DNA of 64,000 nucleotides from assembly GCA_032164245.1 (NCBI GenBank), contig JAVMKO010000004.1:34759626-34823625 (forward strand), in the 5' to 3' direction. This stretch comes from Sternotherus odoratus. Its lineage: Eukaryota > Chordata > Testudines > Kinosternidae. Position numbers and translations under genes: made by a program. Positions 1 to 11,540 of this stretch are shown here, in pieces; position 1 is the first letter of the stretch; the number at the start of each line of letters is the position of its first letter. The notes beneath the pieces are model-generated. The model was not told where the DNA came from. It made no database searches and saw only the letters and a program-made list of their open reading frames with translations.

Positions 1-309
1 GGTTGTATAAAGCAGCCTCGCGGACCATGATTAATTGTAAAAAAAACATTTCCTTTAATAAACTGCAAAACAAATTCTGTGTTTTTATACCCATCTTACA
101 TGTATTTACAAATCACCTTTCCCTCCTTTCTAGCTAGCTTGAGGTTACAGTCAAAGCTAATGAAGAAAAACAGAGAACAGATTCCCTTACAGTGTATTGT
201 ACATGTATGTACAGGCATGTAAGTTTAAAGTGTACTGAGAGTCTGCGACAGACTTGGAGTGTGAAAGGCTGTCCCAGTTGATGTTGGAGTTCAAATCCCA
301 GTCTCTCAG

Positions 310-432
310 ATCCCAGCTTCAGGACTAGAAGAAGAGCTCTGTGGCTTGATAGCTTGTCTCTCTCACCAGCAGAAGTTGGTCCAATAAAAGATATTGTCTC
401 TCTAATATCCCGGATGGACATGGCTACAACTA
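310..432 (-). repeat. Short sauropsid interspersed repeat (family B), antisense
   Basis: The stretch reads as the reverse complement of a repeat I recognise from sauropsid genomes. It carries the blocks GAAGAAGAGCTCTGTG, GCTTGTCTCTCTCACCA and GTTGGTCCAATAAAAGATAT, and ends with CATGGCTACAAC. A second, opposite-orientation copy lies near 28855-28966. It is non-coding. The superfamily is unknown to me. Its layout resembles the family at 1861, 10740, 26534 and 39716. Confidence 0.6.
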
Positions 433-440
433 TATGCATA

Positions 441-1630
441 TTATACCACAATTTTATTCACTGACTAAAAAGCTATAGTCAAGGAAGTTTGAATTGGGTT
501 TTCAAAATGTGTTCAGTATGACTTAAACTATAGCATAGTAAAAAAACCCATCTGGCTTCCATTCCTATAGGAGTTAATAAAGAAAGGTCACCTTTCTATA
601 GAATCTTTGTACCAGCCTATAGGATTCTCGAGCAGGGATGAAATTTTCTATTAAATGTTATGGAATGTTTAGACTAATTTTTATAGACTCCTATTGCTTC
701 CATTGCTACGAAATTTGATAGGACTTTTATATATAAGGTATTTTGGCAACCCAGTCAACCCCTTCAAAATTAGCTTGAACTAAAGTTGCACTAAAGTTCA
801 GAAACCAATTTTTTTATTCTGAACTGTGCCCAAAATAAGTATTTTAAATGTTCTTTTATATATCGTCTGTGTGAGTCAGACCGACTCATACATAATTTGT
901 CTTAGATTTTTAATTCAGAATGCCAAGACGATTTATTATTTGCATTACAGTGATATTCAGAGGCCCCCGTGGTGTGGTGACCCATTTTTCAAGACTTTTT
1001 ACAAACACTCAGTAAGAAGCAGTCCCTACTCAAAACAGCGTCTATCAAAATAGGGACAAGATGTGACCAACACAACACAGCAGGAGATGAAGGCAAGTGA
1101 ATGATGACAGTAGATTTAATGATGGAAGTAACAGGAGCACGAAGTTTCATATAATTGCCAAGTGTCCAATTTGGAGGCTTCATAGTTTTGTTCTTGTGTT
1201 TGTTGTATATGTGTTTGTTTTGATAGACAAAGTGATGAAGAGTTATAATGAATCACTATCAAGCCACCTGCCCAGTCATTAGAATCCTATGAGGCAGTTA
1301 ATCAGGGAAATCATAGTAAAGGTGAGTCCACTAAAGGGTTTGGAAGGAATAAAGAATAGCACATCAATCAAGGGGGCTACTCCATTAATAAGGGTAAGCC
1401 TGGAAGAAGGAAAAGATACTTGAGGAAGAAGCAGGCGGGTGGGTGTTCAAGGCTGCCCATTTGTAGCAGAGCAAAGGAACTGGGTTGCAATACTATGAAA
1501 TAAGAGAGTGGCTGAATAGGAAGGAGATGAAGACCTGAAATTTATGTTACAATGATGGAGAAGGAAGAGGCAAAGGACCCAAAAGAGGTGGGATTTAAAT
1601 TGGTGAGCTAGAAAGATGATTTCTTTACTT

Positions 1631-1632
<2 letters not shown>
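441..1632. other. Unassigned AT-rich DNA
   Basis: No repeat, RNA gene or convincing coding signal is recognised. Short open frames near 826-1053 and 989-1183 lack any domain and look like chance. Host intron or intergenic DNA is the default reading. Confidence 0.4.

Positions 1633-1662
<30 letters not shown>
1633..1662. repeat. (TG)n microsatellite
   Basis: About 15 uninterrupted TG units are visible. Confidence 0.95.
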
Positions 1663-1664
<2 letters not shown>

Positions 1665-1860
1665 TAATGTATTAGGTTAATAGAAGGGCACCTATCTTAA
1701 GTTGCAGGCAATGGGAAGTACACGAAGTCTCAGAAAAGAACAACTCAGCCCAGCAACACAGCTCACACCCACTTAATGGGAAAAATGTTAACAAACATTA
1801 CAGTTTCTAATATATATTAGAAAGCCTGGAAATTTGACCGAAGGTAATGAGAGTATGATT

Positions 1861-1949
1861 TCAAGAATCAGAGGGGTAGCTGTGTTAGTCTGGAATTGCA
1901 TAAGTGGCAAAGAGTCCTGTGGTACCTTAACGACTAACTAAAGTCTGAT
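1861..1949 (+). mobile_element. Short retroposon-like repeat (family A) with 10-bp TSD
   Basis: The core begins near CAGAGGGGTAGCTGTGTTAG and continues through AAAGAGTCCTGTGGTACC. It is flanked by the exact direct repeat GAGTATGATT at 1851-1860 and 1950-1959. A TSD of this length suggests retroposition rather than a cut-and-paste DNA transposon. Other family members are at 10740, 26534 and 39716. Confidence 0.65.
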
Positions 1950-2010
1950 GAGTATGATTGCCTTCCCTTTTTCCCCATGAAACTCAGATTGTAAAAAAAA
2001 AAAAAAAAGT

Positions 2011-2750
2011 GTAAGAGCTGGGACTCAGTGGGGCATGGGGAATAGATTCAGACAAGAAGCTTGGTAGGGGTGTGGAGAGGTGGAAATGGGACTGGTGGCT
2101 GGCAGGGGGAAGAGATTTCTGGGACTTTAGGTAGTGGGGAGACTGGCAAGGAGACTGAGACTGGGAGCCAGGGGAGAAACAGAGAGTGGGCTGGGAGCAG
2201 TACATAGGGGCGAGACTGAAGATTGGGACAGGAGATTGGGGTAGAGGGAAGGAGTTAAGGTGGGAGTGGAGACACATCTGACAAGGAGCCAGAGTGCCAG
2301 AACAGACACTAGCTTGCCAAAGAGACTGGAATAAGGAGCCAGTGGGGGAAGAGAGTCAGCAAGATAGGGGACACTGAAATAAGAGACTGAATCTGGGGAG
2401 AATGGGGAATGTGTGAGGGGCACTGAGACCAGGGTGTGGTGTGTGTGTGTGGAGATGGGGGAAGATCAGACAAGGGGGTGGGAACTGTCCATACAAGGAT
2501 ACTGGACTGGAAGTGGAGAGAAAAGGAGGACAGGAAGTTCCGAGGGGCAAGGCTAGGATTTCATGAGCAAAAGACTGGGACTGGTATGGGAAGCTAGAGG
2601 AATGGAGATAGGGACTGGCTAGGTGAGGAGAACTGGATGGGAATGAGGAGTCAAAAGTGCAGAGGAGACAGGACTGGAACAGGGAGAGGCTAGAAGGGGC
2701 AGGACTGAAGGGGTTAAGCTTGACAGGGAGCTTGGAATGGAACCCAAGAT
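2011..2750. repeat. Purine-rich low-complexity tract
   Basis: About 740 bp of G/A-rich plus strand with many degenerate GACTGG/GAGACTG units and no clean period. The complementary strand is pyrimidine-rich and therefore poor in stop codons, which produces several long Ser/Pro/Leu-rich minus-strand frames. These have no domain and should not be annotated as genes. It may be an old minisatellite. Confidence 0.7.
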
Positions 2751-2950
2751 TTCTGATTCTCTGAGCCATTCCACTTCAGACAGCAAATACCTATGAAACC
2801 CTCTGTACCTGGTGGGAACTTTCCCACGTTGGGGGATGTTCCTAGCAGGGGACTTGTGGGAAGTTTCCACTACCTTCATGCTTCCTGATCCAAACTCCAT
2901 TCAAATCAAGGACAGTTTTTCTATTTATTTCAGTGGGCTTTGGATCAGGC

Positions 2951-3084
2951 CATAGGTGCTGGAAATAGGAGTGCTGGGAGTGTAGCAACACTCCCAGCTT
3001 GAAGTGGTTTCCATCATCTATCGGGTTCACAGTTTGATTCAATAGCTCCCAGCACCCCACTATACAAATTGTTCCAGACCTCTG
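2951..3084. mobile_element. hAT-type MITE, 134 bp
   Basis: Left end CATAGGTGCTGGAA and right end TTCCAGACCTCTG are imperfect inverted repeats. The flanks GATCAGGC (2943-2950) and GATTAGGC (3085-3092) form a 7/8 TSD of the hAT length. An internal palindrome, GCTGGGAGTG...CACTCCCAGC, lies near the left end. A related copy in the opposite orientation is at 53279-53410. There is no coding capacity. Confidence 0.75.
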
Positions 3085-3317
3085 GATTAGGCACATTGGT
3101 GCTACAATGGTGATTAGTAAAACCAGTTAGTTTAATTTGCACATAAAGCATCTTGTACAGTGTATATGGTAAGATGTTACTAACTATGCTTATAAGACAA
3201 AATGAAGATGGAGGGAAAGAAACGTAAAACAGTTTTGCCTGGGCAAGGTTGATGTGACTGCTGAAATTCACTGTAAAGTAATGAGATATGCTAATTCAGT
3301 GGCCCTATCTCCTAGGA

Positions 3318-3720
3318 AAAATGATTGGAGTTATGGATATTGCTCTGAATTCATCTGCACCATGGTTGGCAGTAGTACAAAAGGCAAACAAGATTTTGGG
3401 GATGCATAGAGATATCAAACATTCCTTTACAGAAGTTATTTCAGTACTATATGCCGTACAGTAGGAGGCACTAGCCGCAGAAAAAAATATTTAAATTGCT
3501 GTTTACAATTCTAGTCATAGTACCATCAAGTTGTTGAGATTCGACTGGTGGAGCAAATGGCAACATAAAGTTGATCCAGGGCTTGTGTGTTCTGTGTTAT
3601 GAAGAAAGTTTAGTCAGACTTGGCTTTAATTGCCCAGGAGAAAAAGAGAGAATTTCATGCAGATCTAGAATTGGTGGAGATCAGAGGCCAATACAGTTTC
3701 CTTTGTTAAAATAACATTTC
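3318..3720 (+). mobile_element. Degenerate CR1/L3-type LINE fragment
   Basis: The stretch contains GTACAAAAGGCAAACAAGAT and later motifs that follow the order of the CR1 3' coding region as I remember it. It is heavily decayed with no usable frame. The boundaries are soft and the clade is uncertain. Confidence 0.45.
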
Positions 3721-4720
3721 CAATATGTAAAGGGGTGGGAGACCCAGTAACGATGCTCCAACCATTATTTCTTGTCTATGCAGCATTCAAAGCACTGTAA
3801 AGGTGAAAAAATCAAAATGATGTCAATAGGATGTTTGAAAGTATAACTTTATTTGAAAACAAGACAACATGAACCGGAGGTGAGAGAGTAGAATTCTGAT
3901 TTATTATGTAAGCAATTCAGGGAAAAGTTCTTTACTTTAAATTACTGAAATATGGGAAGAAAACAAAGAAAGTCGTATCTTGAAGAAGTAGTTGTAATTA
4001 TTCCCCCCCCTTTCCTGGAATGACTGTTATTACAAACTATTTAAATGACTTAATAATGTTGCCTTATGTAATTTTTCTCTCTTTTGGGATGGTTCTGATA
4101 GCCCTGAGCTCAGAACACTCCTGGATGACCTGCACAGGAAAACTCTTGCTAACGAATTATTTTTATTTCTTTCCATTTGTCAGATCTTTTATGTGAGCTC
4201 GATGCTGGCTATATGATATTCAGTAGTCACTCAATAACAAAATAGAATTTGATACCCAGGGAAGAAATTGTGTTAAGAGTAAATGATGACTTTTATATAG
4301 TGGAAAAATGTTTCCCTGAATCACACAGCATACTGTGTCTATTTCTTGTCATCAGCTATTGGAACCCACAGAAGTGTATTTTAAGGCTATTTCCACCTCC
4401 CAACAACTCTGTCATCATTAGCAACCAGTAAGTCATGATGACATAAGGCCATTTATAACATCATTTTTAGCTATGTGTGATGGGTGTATTTGCCCCACAC
4501 TGGACAAGGAGGAGTTAATCCCATACTCTGGGAAGAGGAAGCCGTATCCCCTCACCCCTGCTGTGCATATTCAAACTGAAGCCTCAGTATAATAGGGAGC
4601 AGCCCAGCTCAGTCAGGGAGAGAGGATGCACATTTCAGGAGCCCCTGATCACAGAGGCCAGCCACAGCAAGACCCAGGTGAATACCTAGCTATCTGGGGA
4701 GACTCGTCAGAACTGTCATT
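3721..4720. other. Mostly unassigned; possible old LTR-like start near 4473
   Basis: The first part is AT-rich with nothing recognised. From about 4473 (TGTGATGGGTG) to 4690 the sequence becomes more GC-rich and resembles dispersed LTR-type repeats, but no TSD or partner end is visible, so this is only a suspicion. Confidence 0.3.
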
Positions 4721-4749
4721 GTCTGGAGCCAGCTGCATTGGCTCCAGAC
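4721..4749. repeat. Perfect 11-bp hairpin
   Basis: GTCTGGAGCCA and TGGCTCCAGAC are perfect inverted repeats around the 7-nt loop GCTGCAT. No T-run follows and no function is inferred. Confidence 0.85.
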
Positions 4750-4770
4750 ATTAAACTACATCACCCCCAT

Positions 4771-4921
4771 AAGCAGGGCAACCATATTGATTCTGGCTAT
4801 TAGGCCACACAGCCCTGCAAGGAAGGGAAGCCATAATGACTCTGACCATTAGGCCACACAGCTATGCTAAGGAAGGCAACTGTATTGATTCTGGCCACTA
4901 GGCTATACTGCTCTGAGGCTA
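4771..4921 (+). repeat. Degenerate tandem repeat, three units of about 50 bp
   Basis: The units start near 4771, 4820 and 4870. Each contains a variant of GGAAGGCAAC, ATTGATTCTGGC and TTAGGCCACACAGC. The units are diverged, so the array is not recent. It directly follows the hairpin at 4721. Confidence 0.8.
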
Positions 4922-5857
4922 AGGGCAGTCAGTTGGACTCAGCTACAGGACTGTATCACCCTTTTCCCCGTCCCAAAGAGGGATGGAGTGTACTTGCCTT
5001 GAAAAATTATGTGCACATGTTTTCAGATTTTTCCATTGATAGTGACAACTTTTTAGTCACTTCAGAACACTTCAGAAATGGAGACCCAAGACATAAACAA
5101 CAATAGAATAGCACTGTGAGGATTTTTGTCACTTGGTTAAATTGTACAACATGGCAAACCTCTTCCTGTCCCTGGAGTTGCCTCTGAGAGGTATTTTCCT
5201 TTTGATTTCCTTCTTGATTTATGCATCACATGTGCAGTTCAGTGCCTGTATCAACTACAATTTATTAAGAATAAACTTCAGGGAAATCTTAACCTTCACA
5301 TTTATTTTGCAAGATAAAATTAGCAACAAAGATTTCCTTTCATGGATAGCTGAAATCATGCAAAACTCACTTGTTAAAAGTGCAAAATTCAGACCAGGTT
5401 TGCCAGCAGATTCTAAGGTCCACAAATCATTTGAACCCACCTGGCTTGATTCCTAGGTTGCATCTTCTAAACCATGTGAAGCAAATGGTGTAAGTTGGTG
5501 CTTTCAGTTGAGTGTTGCTTTGAAATTTTTGGGTTCATCTTAATCCAAAATTCAGAGCAATAAAAATACTGTACATAGATCTAATACACTCTAGCAAATG
5601 TAAGTTCTGAAGGCATAAATCAGTAGTACTTTGCAAGGTTGATTCCAAGACCAGTAAATATATCTACTATAGATCATTCCTGTCAAGGCTAAAGGTTTTT
5701 ATACAAATAACTTTATGGTACAATTTGCATATTTTATAATTGTATGCTTTATAATTGTGTATTGTATAAACTCATTTAAATAAACAGCAATGTCCTGTTT
5801 CCCAGAATTTATGTCTGACAAAGCTGCAACATGTAACAAATGTTAGGAACACACAAA

Positions 5858-6035
5858 TTGCCCCACAGGATTAGACCATCTACCCCAGTATCCTGTCTCT
5901 GGCAGGGGCCAGTACCAAATGCTTCTAAGGAAGAGTAAACAAGTCAGATAATGTACTCCCAGGGGAAGTTTAATTCGAAGCTATATCAGTAAGTGATTGG
6001 TCTAGCCCCTGGATCAGCAGGGTCTATGTCCCATA
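5858..6035. mobile_element. LINE 3' fragment (CR1/L3-like)
   Basis: The blocks CCAGTATCCTGTCTCTGGCA and GGCCAGTACCAAATGCTTC match a dispersed amniote LINE tail as I remember it. A short A-run follows at 6037-6054. Orientation and clade are unresolved. Confidence 0.5.
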
Positions 6036-6239
6036 TTTAAAAAAAAAAAAAAAATCTTTCCTCCAAGCATTGATGCCAGCTTACAGTCACCACTTCTGCT
6101 CCCTCTGACCTGACCCATGGACCATGCCATTCTCCACCTGTTTGTTTTGTCTCATACTTAAAATACTCTGCTTGTTCTGGCTTCTGTTACAATAATTGCT
6201 TTACGGACTGTGCAATTTAGGGGCTGCTTCTACTGGATC

Positions 6240-6530
6240 CTGGGAATATGTCCACGCCACCTCTGGGAGTGAGACTCCCAGCTTGGGTCCACATACTTGT
6301 CTTAGTGGGGCTTGTGATAGCACTCATAAATAGCTGTGTAGACACTGTGGCTTGGATTTTAAAGCACTGGGGTGGTGGTGGCAGGCTTCAAAACCTGAGC
6401 TCTATCTGGAGCCATGACATTAAAGTGATGTCTAGCAATTATTTTTGACATGTAGCATGAGCCCCACTAACACAAGTCCGTGGACCCAGGCTGGGAGGCT
6501 TACTCCAAGATGCAGTATAGACACACTATT
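6240..6530. mobile_element. Palindromic MITE (Harbinger-like)
   Basis: Two arms of roughly 65-70 bp are imperfect inverted repeats. The left includes CTCCCAGCTTGGGTCCACAT and TTAGTGGGGCTTG; the right includes GAGCCCCACTAACACAAG and GGACCCAGGCTGGGAGG. No transposase is present. The GTAGACAC-type motifs are typical of the sauropsid 'gtctacact' MITEs. No clear TSD was found, so the superfamily is inferred. Confidence 0.65.
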
Positions 6531-6577
6531 ATTAGGTTTGCTGCAGATTAAACACTTAGCCAAGAGGACGCTCATCA

Positions 6578-6818
6578 TAGGGTATATCTTCACTGCAGTC
6601 ATGGGGTGTGGTTGCATCTCATGTAGACATTCCCAAGCTAAATTTCATATAGCTATACAGGCCCAACTGGAACCTGGGTAATTACTTGTGTGCCTCTCTG
6701 AAGCATGTGCTGCTCTGGCTTCACGCTCTTAGACCCAAGATAGCTAGATTACAGCTAGCTCAGGTATGTCTGTATGAGATACAGTCACAGCCTATATTTG
6801 CAGTATAGACATATCACA
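6578..6818. mobile_element. MITE with GTATGTCTACACTGCA-type ends
   Basis: Left end GGGTATATCTTCACTGCA and right end TTTGCAGTATAGACATATC are inverted repeats with a few differences. The element is non-coding and lies between two other elements. The exact termini and TSD are unclear. Confidence 0.6.
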
Positions 6819-6882
6819 AGGTCCTCCTAGCCTAGAGCAGACTTAATCACAGTGATGCCACCTAAAAATCTCTACTGCTATC

Positions 6883-7381
6883 CAGAGCTGGTGCAAGGAT
6901 ATTTCGCGCCCTAGGTGAAACTTCCACCTTGTGCTCACCCCCCCAGCCCGGGAAGCCCTGCGGCAGCTCCCTGCCTGGGGAACCCCCTCCCCGCCCCCGG
7001 GAAGCCCACCCTGGAGCAGCTCCCTGCCCCAGCTCACCTCGGCTCTGCCTCCTTCCCTGAGCACCCCTGTGCCACTCCACTTCTTCCTCCTCCTCGGCTT
7101 GCGGCGCCAATCAGCTGTTTGGCCCGGCAAGCCTGGGAGGGGAGGAGAATTTGAGCAGGGCGGCTTGCTCATTGGAGGAGGTGGAGCGGAGGTGAGTTGG
7201 GGTGGGGAGTGGTTCCCCTGTGCGCCTTCCCCCCATTACTTACTGTAGGTGGCCCTCCCCACGCCCCCCTGCCCCAGCTCACCTCCGCTCCACCGCCTCC
7301 CCTGAGTGCGCTTTATGGCACCCCCAACCACTTGGCGCCTTAGGCGGCCGCCTAGTTCTCCTAGTGGTTGCACCGGCCCTG
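6883..7381. mobile_element. hAT-type non-autonomous element, 499 bp
   Basis: The ends CAGAGCTGGTGCAA and TTGCACCGGCCCTG are inverted repeats. The flanks CTGCTATC (6875-6882) and TTGCTATC (7382-7389) form a 7/8 TSD of 8 bp. The interior is C/G-rich and generates several long proline/glycine-rich frames on both strands that are artefacts. Its CAGGGCCGG-type ends are shared with the elements at 13309 and 14804. Confidence 0.8.
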
Positions 7382-7389
7382 TTGCTATC

Positions 7390-10300
7390 CAGAATGGGGA
7401 CTGAAGTTCCTGACCAGGAGCTATGTAGAAAGTAGCAAAAAAAGAGAACTTCCTTGCCTACCTAAGAGAGTGGTTGAATATTTAGAATATAATCATCAGT
7501 GCAGAACACAGGCACTGTTTTCCTTTATTTTTCATTATTTAGCTTAACATCATCAGTTTAGAAGATGCTGAATATGAGGCAGAGTGTTCTTTCTTTGTCT
7601 GAACATTTTCTCCTAGTGTCTTTCTAATTGTTTTGATAAAGAGAACATGTCTGAATAAATTACATTGAAGACATAACACAATATAAATGACATTTAAACG
7701 TGTGTGAAAAATAGATTATAAATACAAATTAAAAAAGAACAGTACTGAAATCATTTCACAAGTTTCAGGATATATGCACATACATCAGAAAAAATGGCAT
7801 TCTCTAAATTTCTAACCTATTTCTTTCCTATATATTGCTACTTTATTGAGAAATAATGTTGTTTTTTTGTACACTTTCAAGGAAGTGAAAATAGGTCAAC
7901 GGGACTACACACATGCAATAGATTTGACTGTCTGGATAAGTGCTTGTAGGATCATGGCTATACTTTTTATATTCCTGAAACCTCACTAATAGTTTCTAGT
8001 TTTAGATGGACTTGTCATTTAAAACCTCTTAAAAAAACTCAAACAAAATCTAGTCATTGCAGGAAGATAACAAGCCTTAAGAAAATGATCTAAGCATTAA
8101 TTTCAATTAATTAAATACAATGTGGCATGTGACACTTTTTCTCTGCTTTAACAACATGCTGTGGTTTAGTAATTATATTAAAATACATTAAAATTAGAAG
8201 CCACATTCTTCTCCTAGTTCCACTAATGTAAATTTTAAGTAATTCCACTGAAGTCAAAGAAATTATTCTAGTGAGTAAATATTGTTCACAAAGCAGGCTT
8301 GTAGGCCTGTGCCCTTACATGGGTGAATCTTAGGTCAGAATGTTGCTGTGGATATTTACTACTTGCAGTTGTTATATTTACAACATTTGCAATGTTTTTT
8401 TCCCCATCTCCTATTCTGAATATAGAGAACATTGTAAGTACCTCAGAAAAGGCAAAAACCACAGTACAGTATAAATCCATTTTTAATGATTCGTGCTATA
8501 AACTTTTGTCCAAGGCGAAAAAATGCTGCCAGCCATCCTAGTATTTTCTATTTTCTTCCAGATCAACCAAACCATGTTATGTTCTATCTATTTCTGTGAT
8601 GGTGATTATGAAAAGGAAACAATTGTAACAGGAAACTTTCACTTAGCATGATAGGGAATGATTTAGAAATTGTTGTAATCATACGTTTGCTTTATAGCAG
8701 TATTTGAGTGCAGTGAGAGATGATTTATTGCTCTCGTTAAAGCTTCTCAGTATGGAGAAGATTTTGTCTCAGCATAATGATTTTCCATTTTAATTTGGAA
8801 TGCTTACATTTTAAGAGTTCTTCCTTAATTTAAAAGCTACCAATTGCTCCAAAAGAGTCAGACTTTCTCCAAATATACTTACAGTTGGTTTTATAACAGG
8901 GAAAGGAGACCATTCAAGTCTAGGAGAGACTGTTTTTTTCTAATCTTAACAGATTCTTTGCAGAAGACTGCAATTAAGGTCCAAAAATAGCTTTTCTTTC
9001 CCAACCCCCCTAAAAAGACCCATTCTGCTTAGATTCTAAATTCCTTATTAGAAGCAAGGACTACATCTCCTGTATCTTGTGCAGTGCTGAATACTTTTCC
9101 AGAACTAAACAACCAACAATCCTATCAAAATAAACCAACTTCAAAATGGTAGTAAACAAAAGAGTAGAATACTATATAATATGGTATTTTTTGGCTGAGA
9201 ACATTTCTATGACGCCACCCCTGGTTTATGAGATTTACATAAATTAGTCATCATGTTTTCTCATTTTCCTTTACATAAGTATGGCTATTAGATGTGTGTA
9301 AAAAAATGTCAGGAGTATCAGAGCTCTATTTGCATTAGAATTTCCAGTGGAAATGTCAAGTGTGACCTTTTTCTTGTTTGGGTGGCTAATCCCATTTGAA
9401 ATTCTTGCCATGCTCCTACAGAGGGTCAGTGCACTTGTGAATCAAGCCACTGCACCTGCTGGAACTCCCCACTCCTCCTCTTCCTCTCTCATGTTATGAC
9501 TGGAGGAACTTACAGCTCGCAAACAAGAGCGGTACACTGCCTAAGTGGCTTGAACAGCCACATTTCACAACATTTCATCCCTGGGAAATTTTGTACTAAA
9601 TCATATTGGTTTGTTTTTAATGTTATTTGTGGAAACCAAAAATTAAGAGAGAGAATTCTATATGAAAAGGCTGGTATTTAGTGGCTTAGTACATTCAAAA
9701 TGGAGGAATACCTATTTGCAACTGAATCTTTAAAAAGGAATAATAAATGCCTTGCTCACCATGAAAGGAAACCTTGGGGTTGATACCGGTAGATCCTCTT
9801 GTATGTGTGGGATGGGAAGTGTCTCTTTAAGATACAGGAGACTGACTACTTTGGCTGAGTCCTCCGCCGTGGCAAATCAATACAGACAATGTAAATGGCT
9901 GGAAATGGGCAGGATATCCACACACACTTACTGCTAAAGACAATGATAAACTAAACTAAACCTGTTTTGCCAACACTTGGCTATGCTGACAACTTCCCAT
10001 TATAGGAAACACTAGGGTATTAAGAGGAAAACTGGCTTTCATGGTATAACGCTCTATTCCTGCATACATATTATTATAATAACTTTTTATACTAACATAG
10101 AAGGAAGGAGCTTAGTTAGAAAATTAAAGATCCTGTAACAGATAGGAAAGCATCTTTTATAAACCTGCTTATCCCCAATTACATTTTGTTGTTACTTTTT
10201 AAAATGTCACGTTATTTAAATACTTACACTGGGAAATAAGCATCAGAGATTAAGTTCTTGTTTCCTGTAGTAACTTGGATATTATCAGTTAATGAATCTT

Positions 10301-10433
10301 TTCTGAAACAGATCTCAGTCAAAGCTTTTCTGTCAAACTGCTACTGTATTTTCAGGGTTATACACAGAGCCAGAATGAGGATACCTTTGTAACAAGCCCC
10401 TGATATTAAAGAGGGTGAAGGCAACTTCTGAGC
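7390..10433. other. Unassigned AT-rich DNA
   Basis: No convincing element or gene is seen across about 3 kb. A segment near 9025-9100 (GATTCTAAATTCC, GCAAGGACTACATCTCC, TGTGCAGTGCTGAATA) is a possible decayed CORE-SINE or MIR-type tail. Short frames near 8286-8541, 9496-9681 and 9752-9937 have no domain and look random. Confidence 0.4.
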
Positions 10434-10610
10434 CTCAGTGGTTTAACACATAACATGATTAAAACACAGGACTGAGAGACATAGGTTTTATTCCTGGCTC
10501 TGATATCAATTTACTGCGTGAACATGGGCAAGTAACTTACCTGTGTGTGTCTTAGATTTTTCCATCCATACAATGAGGGTAAAACTCATATTATGAAGAT
10601 AATATTCCAT
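10434..10610 (+). mobile_element. MIR-type (CORE) SINE, sense
   Basis: The order of blocks follows the MIR core: TTCCTGGCTCTGATATCA, CATGGGCAAGTAACTTACCT, then ATCCATACAATGAGGGTAA. The A/B-box head is not clear. This is an ancient amniote SINE class. Confidence 0.65.
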
Positions 10611-10739
10611 AGCAGCTTGTGTTATACTGGGAATAAATTACTACAGCCTATTTAGTAATATAGTATGTGCTATATTAAAGTGCATAATCCTATACTGAGA
10701 ATTATAGGAGTAGTAAAGAGTATGCACTATAATAGTTCT

Positions 10740-11528
10740 CAGAGTGGCAGCCATGTTAGTCTGTATCAGCAAAAACAACAAGGAGTCCTTTTGGCACTTC
10801 AGAGCAGAGGTGGGCAAACTGGCCTGCAGACCACATCCAGCCTGTGGGACCATCCTGCCTGGCCTTTGAGCTCTCAGTCGGGGAGCCCCTAACCCTTCCC
10901 TTGCTATTCCCCCCTTCCCTAGCAGCCTCAGCTCGCTGTGCCGCAAGTGTTCTGGCCTGCCGCTCCTGCTGGGGAGTGCGGCGGCACGGCTATGAGCTCC
11001 TGCCACTCTGAGTGGAATGGTAAGAGGGCAGGGAGTGGGGGGGGGGGGAGGTTTGGATAAGGGGCAGGTGATTCTGGGGACAGTCAGAAGACAGGGAGCA
11101 GGGGGTGGTTGGATGGGGTAGGGCGGTCAGGGGATGAGGAGTGGGGGCCTTGGATAAGGGGTGAGGTCCCTGGGGTGGTGGTGGTTAGGGGCGGTGGTCC
11201 CAGGAGAGGTTAGTCAGGGGACAAGGAGGAGGGGCGGTATGGGGTTGAAGGTTCTGAGGGGGACAGTCGGGAGTGGGAAGTGGATAGGGGTGGAACCCAG
11301 GTTGTTTGGGGAGGCACAGCCTTCCCTACCTCGCCCTCTATACAGTTTTGCAACCCCAATGTGGCCCTCAGGCCAAAATGTTTGCCCACTCCTGCCTTAA
11401 AGTCTAACAAATTTATTTGGGCATAAGCTTTCATTGGCTAAAACCCACTGATGAAGTGGTTTTTAGCCTACAAAAGCTTATACCCAAATAAATGTGTTAG
11501 CCTCTAAGGTGCCACAAGGACTCCTTGT
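10740..11528 (+). mobile_element. Snap-back member of family A, 12-bp TSD, split by a hAT
   Basis: The element starts at CAGAGTGGCAGCCATGTTAG and ends at ACAAGGACTCCTTGT. It is flanked by the exact 12-bp repeat TATAATAGTTCT at 10728-10739 and 11529-11540. Without the hAT at 10805-11394 the two halves are near-perfect inverted repeats of about 70 bp, left ACAAGGAGTCCTTTTGGCAC and onward, right ending GGTGCCACAAGGACTCCTTG, with the turn near CACTGATGAAGTGG. The long TSD fits retroposition, and the palindrome could arise from an inversion during reverse transcription. Confidence 0.8.
10805..11394. mobile_element. hAT-type element, 590 bp, nested in family A repeat
   Basis: The ends CAGAGGTGGGCAAAC and GTTTGCCCACTCCTG are inverted repeats. 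The flanks CTTCAGAG (10797-10804) and CCTTAAAG (11395-11402) match at 5 of 8 positions. The opposite arm of the host repeat reads GGCACCTTAGAGGCTAAC on the complementary strand, which supplies the empty-site sequence and supports an 8-bp duplication of about CCTTAGAG. It belongs to the same end-family as 30354-31146. The G-rich interior holds no gene. Confidence 0.85.
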
Positions 11529-11540
11529 TATAATAGTTCT

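Noticed and set aside
1984..2900. Several Ser/Pro/Leu-rich minus frames (93-137 residues)
   Set aside because: Explained by the purine-rich tract on the plus strand; no domain.
4473..4690. Possible LTR beginning TGTGATGGG
   Set aside because: No matching CA end, partner LTR or TSD could be found.
6843..7435. Overlapping frames of 77-109 residues on both strands
   Set aside because: They sit in the C/G-rich interior of the hAT at 6883-7381.
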